From contig MLAK01001006.1 of NCBI GenBank assembly GCA_001839685.1, positions 1 to 35,241 on the forward strand: a DNA stretch of 35,241 bases, given 5' to 3'. Below the pieces are notes generated by a model. It saw nothing but the letters and a program-made list of their open reading frames with translations, ran no database searches and was not told the origin of the DNA. A program made the translations under genes and the position numbers. Origin of the DNA: Tritrichomonas foetus. Its lineage: Eukaryota; Parabasalia; Tritrichomonadida; Tritrichomonadidae. How positions within the stretch are numbered: the stretch's first letter is position 1; each line of letters starts with the position of its first letter. Positions 17,321 to 26,500 of the stretch are shown here, in pieces.

Positions 17321-18943
17321 TTAAATATAACTTAATCTTGAAACACCAAAGAAAGTATTAGGTTGGTTAAGTAGTTTCATCATCATCTGGTCATTAGTCT
17401 GAATATGCCTTTCTTGAAAGATCTTTCTTACTTTTCTGAAGAACCTTTTCTTTAGTCGATAATTACTATACAAAGCAGCCAATTCTAATTTTCTTTCACA
17501 AGCATATTCTTTATACATAATAAATGCTGGGAAGTATTTCCTTTGCATTGTTTGTTTATAATGCTCTTTGGCACGAATTGTTTGTAATTGACCGAAATTC
17601 TTCCAAGCCATAAAGGGGAAAACGAGAAGTATTTTCCTTCTGAATTGTTTCACTTTTCTTCTTCTTTCATCACGAATTTCTAATGATCTATCAAGCCATG
17701 TATAAAAAGCATGTCTCATATTATTCCTATCAACAATTTCTTTCTTCATTTCTGCAATAATTTGTTCATCAATTTTATTACGAAGCATCATTCTCCATCT
17801 CATTAAATACGTTTCACATTTAATTTTGAGTGAATTTTCTGATATCAAAGCTTCCGCTTTCGAAATAAATGTAACACGACGCCATCTTTGGAGGAATATT
17901 CTTTTACGTTCTTGATCATGTCTTTTAACTTTTTTAATCATTAGTGCGAAAACTTTAGCTTCAATTCTTAAATTTTTCTGTTGTTTAATCTGTGAAAAAG
18001 AAATCCTATGTGCTACAATTAATGTCCATAGTTTTAGAGATGCTTTAAATCTTTTGTTCTTAATAATTTGATGTTTTCTCTTCCATCTTTTCATCGCTCT
18101 TTTCTCCAAATGTTTTTGATAATTATCTGAAACAATATCATAACGCTTTTGATAATCTTGTTTAATTGCTAAAGATTTCCTCCATAAATGAAATCCAACT
18201 CTTTGAATTTGAGTTTCTCGTGAAATTTTTCTTGTTTTAGTTAAATATTTTTCTTTCCAACAAACAAAATTGATCGACATGTGAAAGGTATTTGAAACTT
18301 CAATATAGTTTTGAACACGAACTTTAAGCTGATGTGGTTTAATTCTCCGTTTCCAAAGACGGAAAAATCGTTTTTTCACAGGAAGATTTCTCAATTTTTG
18401 AACTCGTCTGAAAACAACATTGAGTTTATAATTTTTTCTCCATGTATCAAAAAAGGATTTCTTTCTACTTAATGCCAGTTTTTTGGCTTTCCTAGATCGA
18501 AATGCAATAATCCTCCATTCTGAAAAAACACTTCTACCAATACTCTCTAATAGTGCATCACGTTTCAACTTGTTTTTATAATGCAAAATCCATTTTTTGA
18601 AATAAAGTGTTTGCTGGCAGTCACGTAACATTTTATATTTATCCAACCAGTGGTGGTAGAAAACTGAGGTTTTGTATGTATCATATTGATGGATAACTGA
18701 TAAATCCAACAAGTTCTGTCCTGCTTTCTCATTTACAAATTGTTGCCATTTTAAAAATGTATCCGTTAATAACGACATTGATTTGACTTTATTTTTATAG
18801 AGTGGAGTGTCGCAATGATATATCGATAGCCCTTCAAAGTCGATTAAGCAAGGAATAATTTTACCATCAATTTCCGTCATTTGATTAATGATTGTTTTAA
18901 AAGGAGTATTTAGAGCTGGCTTCCCTTTCTTTTTCGTACTCAT
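17321..18943 (-). CDS. SFI1: SFI1-like centrin-binding repeat protein
   Basis: 540 residues, strongly basic, almost entirely helical. From about residue 85 to 500 a hydrophobic-x-x-Trp motif (FLKWQQF, FKKWIL, FSEWRI, FFDTWRKN, FFRLWKRR, FVCWKEKY, FHLWRKS, MKRWKRK, LKLWTL, FLQRWRR, LMRWRMM, FYTWLDR, FMAWKNF) recurs about every 25-40 residues with Arg/Lys after the Trp. This is the Sfi1 repeat: one long helix in which each unit binds a centrin, forming fibres at spindle pole bodies and basal bodies. About 13 units are visible, fewer than in yeast or human SFI1. In a trichomonad it would serve the kinetosomes/atractophores. The short N-terminus carries no domain I recognise. A 16-bp palindrome lies ~48 bp upstream of the ATG. 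Confidence 0.85.
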   Translation of the reverse strand: MSTKKKGKPALNTPFKTIINQMTEIDGKIIPCLIDFEGLSIYHCDTPLYKNKVKSMSLLTDTFLKWQQFVNEKAGQNLLDLSVIHQYDTYKTSVFYHHWLDKYKMLRDCQQTLYFKKWILHYKNKLKRDALLESIGRSVFSEWRIIAFRSRKAKKLALSRKKSFFDTWRKNYKLNVVFRRVQKLRNLPVKKRFFRLWKRRIKPHQLKVRVQNYIEVSNTFHMSINFVCWKEKYLTKTRKISRETQIQRVGFHLWRKSLAIKQDYQKRYDIVSDNYQKHLEKRAMKRWKRKHQIIKNKRFKASLKLWTLIVAHRISFSQIKQQKNLRIEAKVFALMIKKVKRHDQERKRIFLQRWRRVTFISKAEALISENSLKIKCETYLMRWRMMLRNKIDEQIIAEMKKEIVDRNNMRHAFYTWLDRSLEIRDERRRKVKQFRRKILLVFPFMAWKNFGQLQTIRAKEHYKQTMQRKYFPAFIMYKEYACERKLELAALYSNYRLKKRFFRKVRKIFQERHIQTNDQMMMKLLNQPNTFFGVSRLSYI

Positions 18944-19229
18944 TGAGGGTTTATTTTTTTAAACGTACACAAAATCTGATTTGAATATTATTATCAATAT
19001 TGATAAGGTTATATTCAGATTTTAGATCATAGAAATATTCCCCGGTTAAAGGTCAAATCTATGAAAATATGGTGAATGAATATGTGACATAGTTTTGATT
19101 TCTAATAAGGAGTGCGATGAATAATATTGGTGGAAGATTGACAAATTATTCATAGATATATTTATGTCACATTAGATCCAAATCAATCATAGTTTAGTGG
19201 AAAGAAGATTGAAATAAAAAAAGATGTAT
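18944..19229. other. Promoter region between SFI1-like gene and tRNA
   Basis: AT-rich, with no ORF. It contains the 16-bp palindrome described separately. Confidence 0.4.
18991..19006. promoter_or_regulatory. 16-bp palindrome upstream of SFI1-like gene
   Basis: TTATCAATATTGATAA is a perfect palindrome whose core TATCAA-N2-TTGATA equals the centre of the palindrome before the tubby-like gene. It lies 48 bp upstream of the ATG at 18943. Confidence 0.45.
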
Positions 19230-19265
19230 AATTTTCCAAATACAAGTGTCCCTATTTGGAAAATT
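19230..19265. repeat. 13-bp perfect stem-loop just upstream of tRNA-Thr
   Basis: AATTTTCCAAATA (19230-19242) pairs exactly with 19253-19265 around a 10-nt loop. It ends six bases before the tRNA 5' end. The second tRNA copy lacks it. Confidence 0.8.
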
Positions 19266-19271
19266 TTGAAG

Positions 19272-19344
19272 GCCTCTGTAGCATAGTGGTTATTGCGTGT
19301 GCCTCGTAAGCGCAAGGTCATCGGTCCGACTCCGGTCAGGGGCA
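19272..19344 (+). tRNA. tRNA-Thr (anticodon CGU)
   Basis: A 73-nt cloverleaf can be drawn fully. The acceptor is GCCTCTG/CAGGGGC (one G-U) with discriminator A. The D arm is GCA/TGC. The anticodon stem is TGTGC/GCGCA with loop CTCGTAA, so anticodon CGT reads ACG (Thr). The T stem is ATCGG/CCGGT with loop TCCGACT, a one-base departure from the usual TTCRANN. There is no intron and no encoded CCA. T7 at 19346-19352 is a Pol III terminator. The downstream protein gene starts only 40 bp later. Confidence 0.95.
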
Positions 19345-19345
19345 A

Positions 19346-19352
19346 TTTTTTT
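19346..19352 (+). terminator. Pol III T7 terminator
   Basis: A run of seven T starts two bases after the mature tRNA end, as expected for a Pol III terminator. Confidence 0.75.
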
Positions 19353-19369
19353 ATTTTTTGAAATTGCTC

Positions 19370-19374
19370 TCATT
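19370..19374 (+). promoter_or_regulatory. Candidate initiator (TCATT)
   Basis: TCATTTTTTTC fits the trichomonad Inr. A start at 19372 gives a 13-nt leader to the ATG at 19385. It lies only 26 bp downstream of the tRNA gene. Confidence 0.35.
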
Positions 19375-19384
19375 TTTTTCAGAG

Positions 19385-20338
19385 ATGAATAAAGCAAGCA
19401 AGCCACCATCTTATATTGATACAGCAACAGGTATCAATCCATTTGAACCAAAGCGTTCATACATTCATCCTGTCATGAAAGTTGTTCGTTTTTGTGTGGC
19501 ATGCATAAAAATTCCATCTTTAATTTCCACTTTTTCTATCTCCATGATGTACTACATTCTAGCCATGATAATCCCAATCACAAAAATTAGAGTTATGTTA
19601 ATTAAAATCACTTCCTACATTTTCGATAGATTAATTCTTTTCCTCTTCGGAAATGTATTTATTCACGTGGTTCCAACTCCCCTAATTGATACATTCAATG
19701 AACCAGGCGAATTGAAAAAAGTTAATCCTGGTGATATCATTATTTCGAATTTTGGATCATATTTAAATATATTTTGGTTACAGTCAAAATATTCACCATT
19801 ATATGTAGTACCTAATGATACTCAAACAGTTGTTGTTTATTCATTTTTCACACTGATTATTGGAATTTTAACCAAAACGCCAATGAAAAGTGGGAAAAAA
19901 GTAAAATTGGAAAAAGTTATTCAGATTGCAAAAGAAAACCAAAGTCCAATTGTCATATTTCCTGAAAGATGTCCAACAAATGGTTCTGGACTCCTCACTT
20001 TTTGTGAATTTGGTGAAAAAGTCAAACTTTTTGATACGAATTTCCACATCATTTGTTTTTCACATCAATTTTCTGGGGAATCTCCCAACTTCACTTGTGG
20101 AAATGGTTTTTTGCATGTGTTTCGTATGCTTGGTCGATCAATGGCCAGTATGAAGGTGAAAATTGCCCTCCCTCAAGACATTCCTCCATTTGAATCACAA
20201 ATCGACTCAGAATGGCTTGAAAAAGTGAGAATTGTAATGGGCAAAATATTAAGAGTTCCTTTGTTGTCAGTGAATTATGAAAGCTCATTTGAATTTTATG
20301 AAACTATCGAATCTCAAAGAAAATCTCATATTGACTAG
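19385..20338 (+). CDS. PlsC-like acyltransferase lacking the HX4D motif (possible pseudoenzyme)
   Basis: 317 residues. Hydrophobic segments at ~43-63 and ~81-97 precede an acyltransferase-like core resembling the LPCAT/AUP1 type of glycerolipid acyltransferase. The block SNFGSYLNIFWL (121-132) aligns with SNHxSYLDxxxL, where His and Asp form the catalytic HX4D pair; here they are Phe123 and Asn128. The later block IFPERCPTNGSGLLTF (191-206) corresponds to motif III (FPEGTxxNGxxLLxF) with Gly changed to Arg. Substrate-binding features remain while both catalytic residues are lost, so it may be a regulatory or scaffold protein, as for the non-canonical member AUP1. The open frame extends upstream to TTG 19358, but ATG 19385 is the first Met and follows a good initiator. 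Confidence 0.7.
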   Translation: MNKASKPPSYIDTATGINPFEPKRSYIHPVMKVVRFCVACIKIPSLISTFSISMMYYILAMIIPITKIRVMLIKITSYIFDRLILFLFGNVFIHVVPTPLIDTFNEPGELKKVNPGDIIISNFGSYLNIFWLQSKYSPLYVVPNDTQTVVVYSFFTLIIGILTKTPMKSGKKVKLEKVIQIAKENQSPIVIFPERCPTNGSGLLTFCEFGEKVKLFDTNFHIICFSHQFSGESPNFTCGNGFLHVFRMLGRSMASMKVKIALPQDIPPFESQIDSEWLEKVRIVMGKILRVPLLSVNYESSFEFYETIESQRKSHID

Positions 20339-20915
20339 GTTCGCGCGTATGCCCAGGGCTTGAAAAAATAAGCCCAGCGCTCGAAAGAAATCCGAATAAG
20401 TTAGACTTCTTTACATGATTGGGAAACCATCCTCATAATTATGCAAGAGGTTATAACTTCGACTGATTAGTTGACTAATAAATTTGTGCTTAGTTTTCAT
20501 GTATCATCAACTTGTAACCGTTATATCTATCTAAATTTTAGATTCAATATGATTTTTATCAAAAAAAAATGTTGGGAAAAAAGAAATTTTTGTCATTGAG
20601 ATTTTCGAAATTCCTTGCAAAATTTGATATTGATGCATTATCCAGTAGCAATTTAGTCAAGTATTTTATTCCTACTTCATCAAAGAACTTCATCATGTTG
20701 AAAAATCGAAGTGATCTCAAAAGAACATCATTATAGTTTTTCAGATGATATCTGGTCATTTTATGTGAAATGATCATATAAGCTCAGAAAAAATCTTCTT
20801 TCAAAGTTTTCATCTTAACCAAAATTTGATATGGAATAAGATCAATTTTGAATGCATTTTGATTTGTTACATTCAATTTATTCCGCTTCAATTATATCTT
20901 GCAATATTCCCCAAA
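20339..20915. other. Intergenic region with a short GC-rich patch
   Basis: Between the acyltransferase-like and CARMIL-like genes. Right after the stop, GCCCAGGGCTTGAAA (20351-20365) and GCCCAGCGCTCGAAA (20372-20386) form a diverged direct repeat. GGGCTT (20356-20361) can pair with AAGCCC (20370-20375). The rest is AT-rich. The minus-strand frame 20559-20777 has no feature and is judged spurious. Confidence 0.5.
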
Positions 20916-23003
20916 ATGTCGAAAGAACTCAAGTTTTATGATGAAAAGCTGCTTGAAAAAGTCAAGCCAGTGATCGATATATCAGACGAACTTATCATTA
21001 CATGTCTGCGCGTTCAAAATGCCGCTACTCGAACACAGCTTGAAGAAGGAGTCCTTGTTGCAACAGAATCAACAGTATATCTTCTCGTTAAAATTGGGCA
21101 CCGCTATCAAATTACAACAAAATTTCTCTGGCCTTCAATAACAAAAATATCACTTGAAAACAAATTTAAAATACAAATAATTTATACTGGCGGTGGAATT
21201 ATTTTACAGACAAATGATGCTCCTGTCATAGCAACACAAATTTTTGGACACTTAGTGAATATTCTTCCAGCAAATGAAGTTCCCTCATTTGAAGGCGATA
21301 CTTCATTAATCACAAAAAAGGAGCCCACGAAAGATGCTCCATATTTTCGCTTTCTTTTCCTTCTTTCAAGATCAGGACAAACACCTCAAAGACAGTTTTT
21401 GAATGATGTTGCATCAATGATGAAAGGCGGAAGTGTTTTTGATTTTGCTTCAATTCTTGGTGCACAACATTATGTTGAATGTTTACTTGATAGTGTGATT
21501 GTTGCACCTGAACTTACAACATTAACTTTGCCTGGATGTCATACTGGAACAAATTGGAGCCTGTTGAGTAAAGTTTTGTCACAGAAAGCAAATAAAAAAT
21601 TGGAATCAATTACAATTTGTGATAAAATTGATCAAACATTTTCTGAGTTTGCTGATTGCTTTAAAACAATTAAACATTCTCCTTTAAAAAGAATGAAGTT
21701 TTGTGAAACAAAACTAACGGAAAGTGATTCAAAAGTTTTTGCTGATTTCATCCAAAATTCCAATGTTGAAAGTGTTTGTTTTTCTAAAGCATGTAATGTT
21801 GAATTTTTAGCGAAATTCCTCAGAGAAATTACTAATAGAGGTGTAGATGATAAACTAAAATCACTTACATTAGAAAAGCTACCTAATTTAAGACCAGCAG
21901 ACATTTTTGCCAATTTTCCAAATGTAAAAGAATTATCTATCATCGGATGTGATATTGATGTCTCCAGTTTTCTAAATAGTTTACCAAACGCACAAAAAAT
22001 TCATAAATTGTGTTTTTCAAACTGTAGAGCAGTTTCACCAGTAAATAAAGCCACACAACTTCCAAATTCTCTTACTAACGCTAGTTTTACTCGTGTTCAA
22101 TTTGAACAAGCAACATTTGCTGATACTTGGGTTCTTTTTATGAGACACAAACCAACTACAAAAAATGTTCACTTGACAATGAGTAGTTCAATAGTTCCAG
22201 ATGCAATATGGGAGGCATTTTTCAAAGCTGTTCCAAGAACAGCATCTCAAAACCTCACACATTTGAACTATGAATCAAACCCAATATTACCACAGTTTAT
22301 TCAATTTTTATCTAATTTACAAAATTTACAACATTTATCACTTGCTGGTTGTTTTAGACCAGAAAATACAGCTATAATTAATCAATTCAGTGAGTATATT
22401 AAAACTAATACAACTGTCAAAAGTTTATCTTTAGCTGGAAATGAGTTTGGACAAATGAGAGCTTCAGTTTCACCTATATTGAAAGATCTTATTTCAAATA
22501 CAGCATTAAAATCACTTGATTTAACAAATTGTAATTTTGGAGATGGTGGATATTCATCTTTAGGCACATTACTATCAAAAAATAAAAGAATTACTGAGAT
22601 TCAAATCATTGGAAATCCAGCACAATCAAGTGAAAAATTACTCGAGTTTTTCACAATTTTGGGAGGAAGAATTTCAAAACTGAGTTTTCATTATCCAAGG
22701 GCCGACCTTCATGAAATGAAGAAAAAGAAGCTAATTACGAGTGATCAAGTTTCACTGATTCAAAAATTGTATCAGAAAATTATGTCATTCAAGCTCGAAA
22801 GTAATAATGATATGATAACATACGAGACTGAAGAAGCACAATTTTCAACAAGAAAGGCAACTCCAAGTGATTTACTCACAACGAAAGAATGGGAATTCCC
22901 ATTTCCATCTTTACCGGTAATTGATAATACAGATTTAGTTTTACAATTGCGAGCAGCATTTACAACACAAAACTTAGTTTCTGTTTTTATTGTCTCTCCA
23001 TAA
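20916..23003 (+). CDS. CARMIL-like PH/leucine-rich-repeat protein
   Basis: 695 residues from Met 20916. The frame runs upstream to ATG 20826, but those 30 residues are hydrophobic and unlike the family, so the later start is chosen. Residues ~1-120 resemble the non-canonical PH domain of CARMIL proteins, which binds membrane. From ~180 to ~610 leucine-rich repeats recur (LTTLTLPGCHTGTNW, LKSLTLEKLPNL, VKELSIIGCDI, LQHLSLAGCF, VKSLSLAGNEFG, LKSLDLTNCNFGDGG, ITEIQIIGNP), the RNase-inhibitor-like pattern of CARMIL. The last ~60 residues are short and lack the long Pro-rich tail that carries the capping-protein-interaction motif in animals. A role at the actin-rich cortex, regulating capping protein or serving as a membrane scaffold, is inferred. 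A generic trichomonad LRR protein is the alternative. Confidence 0.65.
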   Translation: MSKELKFYDEKLLEKVKPVIDISDELIITCLRVQNAATRTQLEEGVLVATESTVYLLVKIGHRYQITTKFLWPSITKISLENKFKIQIIYTGGGIILQTNDAPVIATQIFGHLVNILPANEVPSFEGDTSLITKKEPTKDAPYFRFLFLLSRSGQTPQRQFLNDVASMMKGGSVFDFASILGAQHYVECLLDSVIVAPELTTLTLPGCHTGTNWSLLSKVLSQKANKKLESITICDKIDQTFSEFADCFKTIKHSPLKRMKFCETKLTESDSKVFADFIQNSNVESVCFSKACNVEFLAKFLREITNRGVDDKLKSLTLEKLPNLRPADIFANFPNVKELSIIGCDIDVSSFLNSLPNAQKIHKLCFSNCRAVSPVNKATQLPNSLTNASFTRVQFEQATFADTWVLFMRHKPTTKNVHLTMSSSIVPDAIWEAFFKAVPRTASQNLTHLNYESNPILPQFIQFLSNLQNLQHLSLAGCFRPENTAIINQFSEYIKTNTTVKSLSLAGNEFGQMRASVSPILKDLISNTALKSLDLTNCNFGDGGYSSLGTLLSKNKRITEIQIIGNPAQSSEKLLEFFTILGGRISKLSFHYPRADLHEMKKKKLITSDQVSLIQKLYQKIMSFKLESNNDMITYETEEAQFSTRKATPSDLLTTKEWEFPFPSLPVIDNTDLVLQLRAAFTTQNLVSVFIVSP

Positions 23004-23140
23004 AATTAATTAATTATTATTTTTTTTCTTTTTTGACATTTATAAATAACAACTATAATTACTAGTTATTGGGGTCTCGAAGGTCTAATGTAAATCGTAT
23101 TGAGAAATTAGAGAAAGAAATGAAGATTCTAATAAAAATA

Positions 23141-23149
23141 AAAAAAAAC
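23141..23149 (-). terminator. Pol III T-run terminator (minus strand)
   Basis: On the minus strand a run of T follows the tRNA discriminator base after one G, as expected for Pol III termination. Confidence 0.65.
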
Positions 23150-23222
23150 TGCCCCTGACCGGAGTCGGACCGATGACCTTGCGCTTACGAGGCACACGCA
23201 ATAACCACTATGCTACAGAGGC
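23150..23222 (-). tRNA. tRNA-Thr (anticodon CGU), identical inverted copy
   Basis: The reverse complement is identical over all 73 nt to the tRNA-Thr(CGU) at 19272-19344, with anticodon CGT and the same TCCGACT T loop. Flanking sequences differ apart from the T-rich 3' side, so the copies share the gene body only. The pair faces inward around the acyltransferase-like and CARMIL-like genes. Confidence 0.95.
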
Positions 23223-23550
23223 ATTCGATAAAACCAACAATCATCGTAATGAGAAAGAAAGAATTCTATTTTCTCCATGAAGCCCAACAATGATTTTCAT
23301 CTTTGATCACTATGCATTTTTTTGTTTCATTTCTCCACTTTAACATTCATTTCTCTTAATGAATACAATCATCTTTACTCTCACTTCATGGAACCAATTC
23401 ACTTTCTTTCCAAAACTTATCATAATTATTGGATCATTTTAATCTATTTTAAACTTATTTTCGGTCTAAAATATTACCTATTTATAATAAACAGAATTGA
23501 TGAAAACAACATAATTTAATATAGATGATAAGATATAAATAAAAATATTA
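23223..23550. other. Intergenic region, no gene seen
   Basis: 5' flank of the minus-strand tRNA and 3' flank of the coiled-coil gene. The 65-codon frame 23322-23519 is Tyr/Ile/Phe-rich without motifs and is judged spurious. Confidence 0.5.
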
Positions 23551-26500
23551 TTATACGAACATAGGAATGAGGGGTCTAAGAGGTGATTTGCATCCACCCC
23601 TTTCTTTGTGTGATCTCTGTGGCTTCCTCGCGCTTTTTTGTGTTTTGCTCTTTCGTGGAGTCATTCTTTCTTTTTTGGCACTCTGTACTTTTAGCGCTGG
23701 CTTTATTTCTGTCACTGATGCTACTGCCAAAGAGATTGGAAGACATCCTGCAAATTTCTGCATTCTCCTAATACATAAACATATCGCAATAACTGGTCTG
23801 AGACTTGATCGAACACCTTGTCTTGTATAAAGCAGCCTTTTCTCATATTTTTCGAGAATGTTTTTCTGTGCTCTGAGTGATTCCACTCTCATGAAAATAG
23901 TTCTACTTGAAACTGAAGCAAGCAATGCTTCTTCAAGAGCCTGTCGAAGTTGATCTGAGTCAAGATGGACATATTCAGCTTCATGGATGATTCTGTGAAT
24001 TCGTTTCGCCCAACTTTCCCATTGTTTCAAACTCACAACTTGACCTTCACATCTTTTAGATTCTTTTCTGAGTCTTTCAAGTTCTTGGCGATCACCCTTA
24101 GCTTTTCTTTCGCTTTCTAAAAGAGCACGATCATTGTTGTTTTGTTTAGTAACTAGATCATTAATAGCTTCAACAAGTCTTTCTGGTGTTGTTACACATA
24201 ACAATTTTTCAGCTTCTTGAATGTTATCAAGAAGTTGAACATATAAATATTGTGATTTTCTAGTCTTAGTTAATTCATCTTCAACCATTGTAACTGCTTG
24301 ATCAAGATTTTCAGCTGCATCACAATTTAAGAGTGATGATATTCGATCGATAGCTGATTCAATTTTACTATTGAGCTCTCCTAGTTTCTTGGATTGTTCC
24401 ACCTTAGATGCTGTAACTTGAGCCGAATATTGTGACTGGAGATTTCGCTTTTCGAGATTTATTTTTTCATCAATAGAACGAAGCTTTAAATCTGAAGATC
24501 TTTTAGCAATACTTAATGTTGCATTTTCTGAAGTAAGCTGTTGGTTTTTGGCTGTCAAAATTTGAATTTGTGATTGTAAATTACTATTTTCTCTGGTGTA
24601 TTTTTCATTAGCTTCTGTTAAATCACGAATTTGGGTCATATATTCGTTTTTCATTTTAGTATGTTGAGTATCAAGCGACTCTTGTAATTGAATATTAATT
24701 TTCTTTAAACGTTCAATTTCATGACCAAGCTGTTGCCTGTTCTTTTTAACTCTTTCCATTGCGCTTTCAAAGCTGTCAATTTGTTGTTTCATACGATTAT
24801 TTTCTGAGGTTGCAAATTCGATTCTTTCATGCGCTTCCCTTAAAGCATTTTGATGAGATTGTTCTGCAGATTCAATTTGACTCGAGAACTCTTCAATTCG
24901 TAAACTTTTCTCTTCATTATCTATTCTTAAATTATTTATTTCTTCTAATTTTTCTCCTAATTCGTGATTTATTTGTTTGATTTGGGCTTGATATTCTTTG
25001 ATTTGTGTCTGAAATTCGCTATTTTGATTCTCCAAAAAGCTATTTCTCTCTTTTTGTTGTGAAGTTTCTGACATATCCTCTTTAAACTCTTCAAATTGCT
25101 TTTTGTAATGCGCAAGTTCTTCTTTTAATTCTTCATTTTCTTTAGAAAGTGGAGTGTTTTTCATCGTTCGCTCACCAATGGATTCAATTAAAGAAATAAC
25201 AATTTCATTTGTTGGATCATCTTGAGAAACATCAATATATTTAGACAAATATTTTCTCAACTTTGAATCTCGATGTCTGAAATGCTTTATCAGCTTTTTC
25301 ATCGTTTCAGTTTGCTCTTGATCAGTATTCTTATCATTTAATTCTTGACGAAGTGAATTAATTTCTCTGCCACAGTGCGAAATACGCATTAAAAGCTCAT
25401 TGGTATGATTCTTCAGTAAATTATTAATAAAAACTTGTGCTATAAACATATCAAATATTTCTCTAACTTCAATGTTTTCATGATCAATTCTAGCATATAA
25501 TTGAGACAATCTGTCTGATATTTCTGCTGAAGTTAACAATTCGAATATACCTGTTCCATCAACACCATCTGGAACTTCAAATGATTCTTCGAATTTTTCA
25601 TAGGAAATAACGCCAATTGTCTCTTCAACAAATCTTCCAAGATTAGCACATCTTTTAATCAATTCTGATTTAGCTTCATCTGATAGAATTGGTGATGGTG
25701 CTCCATTTCCTTGAGAAAATGTGATGGTCTGTAAATCAGAGCTATGTGACAAGTTCTGTAAGAAATTTAACTCTTCTTCAAACATTGATAAAATTTCGAA
25801 ACATTTATTTCTCAAAATTTGTTGTGATTCAAGCGCTTTTTGATTTTCTTGAGTGATTTTTTCTGCCTTTTCATTAGCTATAGATACAAAGCTTGCCAAA
25901 CTTTTCATGATTGAAATAACTCTTTCATTTAATGGAAGCATAGAATCGTCTCTTATTGAATGAATTTCCCTAATTAGTGTATCTGGGAAATGACAATCTT
26001 CAATAATACGAATAGATGAACAGATAATGTTATAATATTCATCTTCTGTACGTTTATTTGTCTTTTTTTCAGGAGATTTTGTCACAACTTGCGGCTTTTG
26101 CTGAGTTTGTTTAGACTGTAATTGTAAAGTTTTATTCACTTGCTCATATTGTTCAAGTAAAGCATCTTGTTTTCTATTAATTTCACACATCTGAGTCCAT
26201 TGTTTAGACAGTACAGAAATGTCATCATACTGATTTTTCATTAATGTATGAATCGAATTAAAAGATTGATGAAGATCATTATTATCTTTTTGAAGAGAAG
26301 CATTACTATTTTGAAGCACAGCATTAGTTGCCTTTAAATCCTCGATTTGTTTCTCTAAGGTAGTAATTAGAGATTGTGCATTTTTCATTGAATTCGTAGC
26401 TTCTTCCAACTTGTTTTTAATTGATGAATTTTCACCTTTGAGAGCATTTATTTGATGAATTAAATTGGCCTCAGTTTCACTCTTTGGCTTAGATTTGGGC

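Noticed and set aside
19358..19384. Upstream TTG start for the acyltransferase-like gene
   Set aside because: It is non-ATG, overlaps the likely initiator, and the first ATG at 19385 gives a normal protein.
20826..20915. N-terminal extension of the CARMIL-like protein
   Set aside because: The 30 residues are hydrophobic/aromatic and look like translated AT-rich leader; MSKELKFYDEKLL begins the domain-like sequence.
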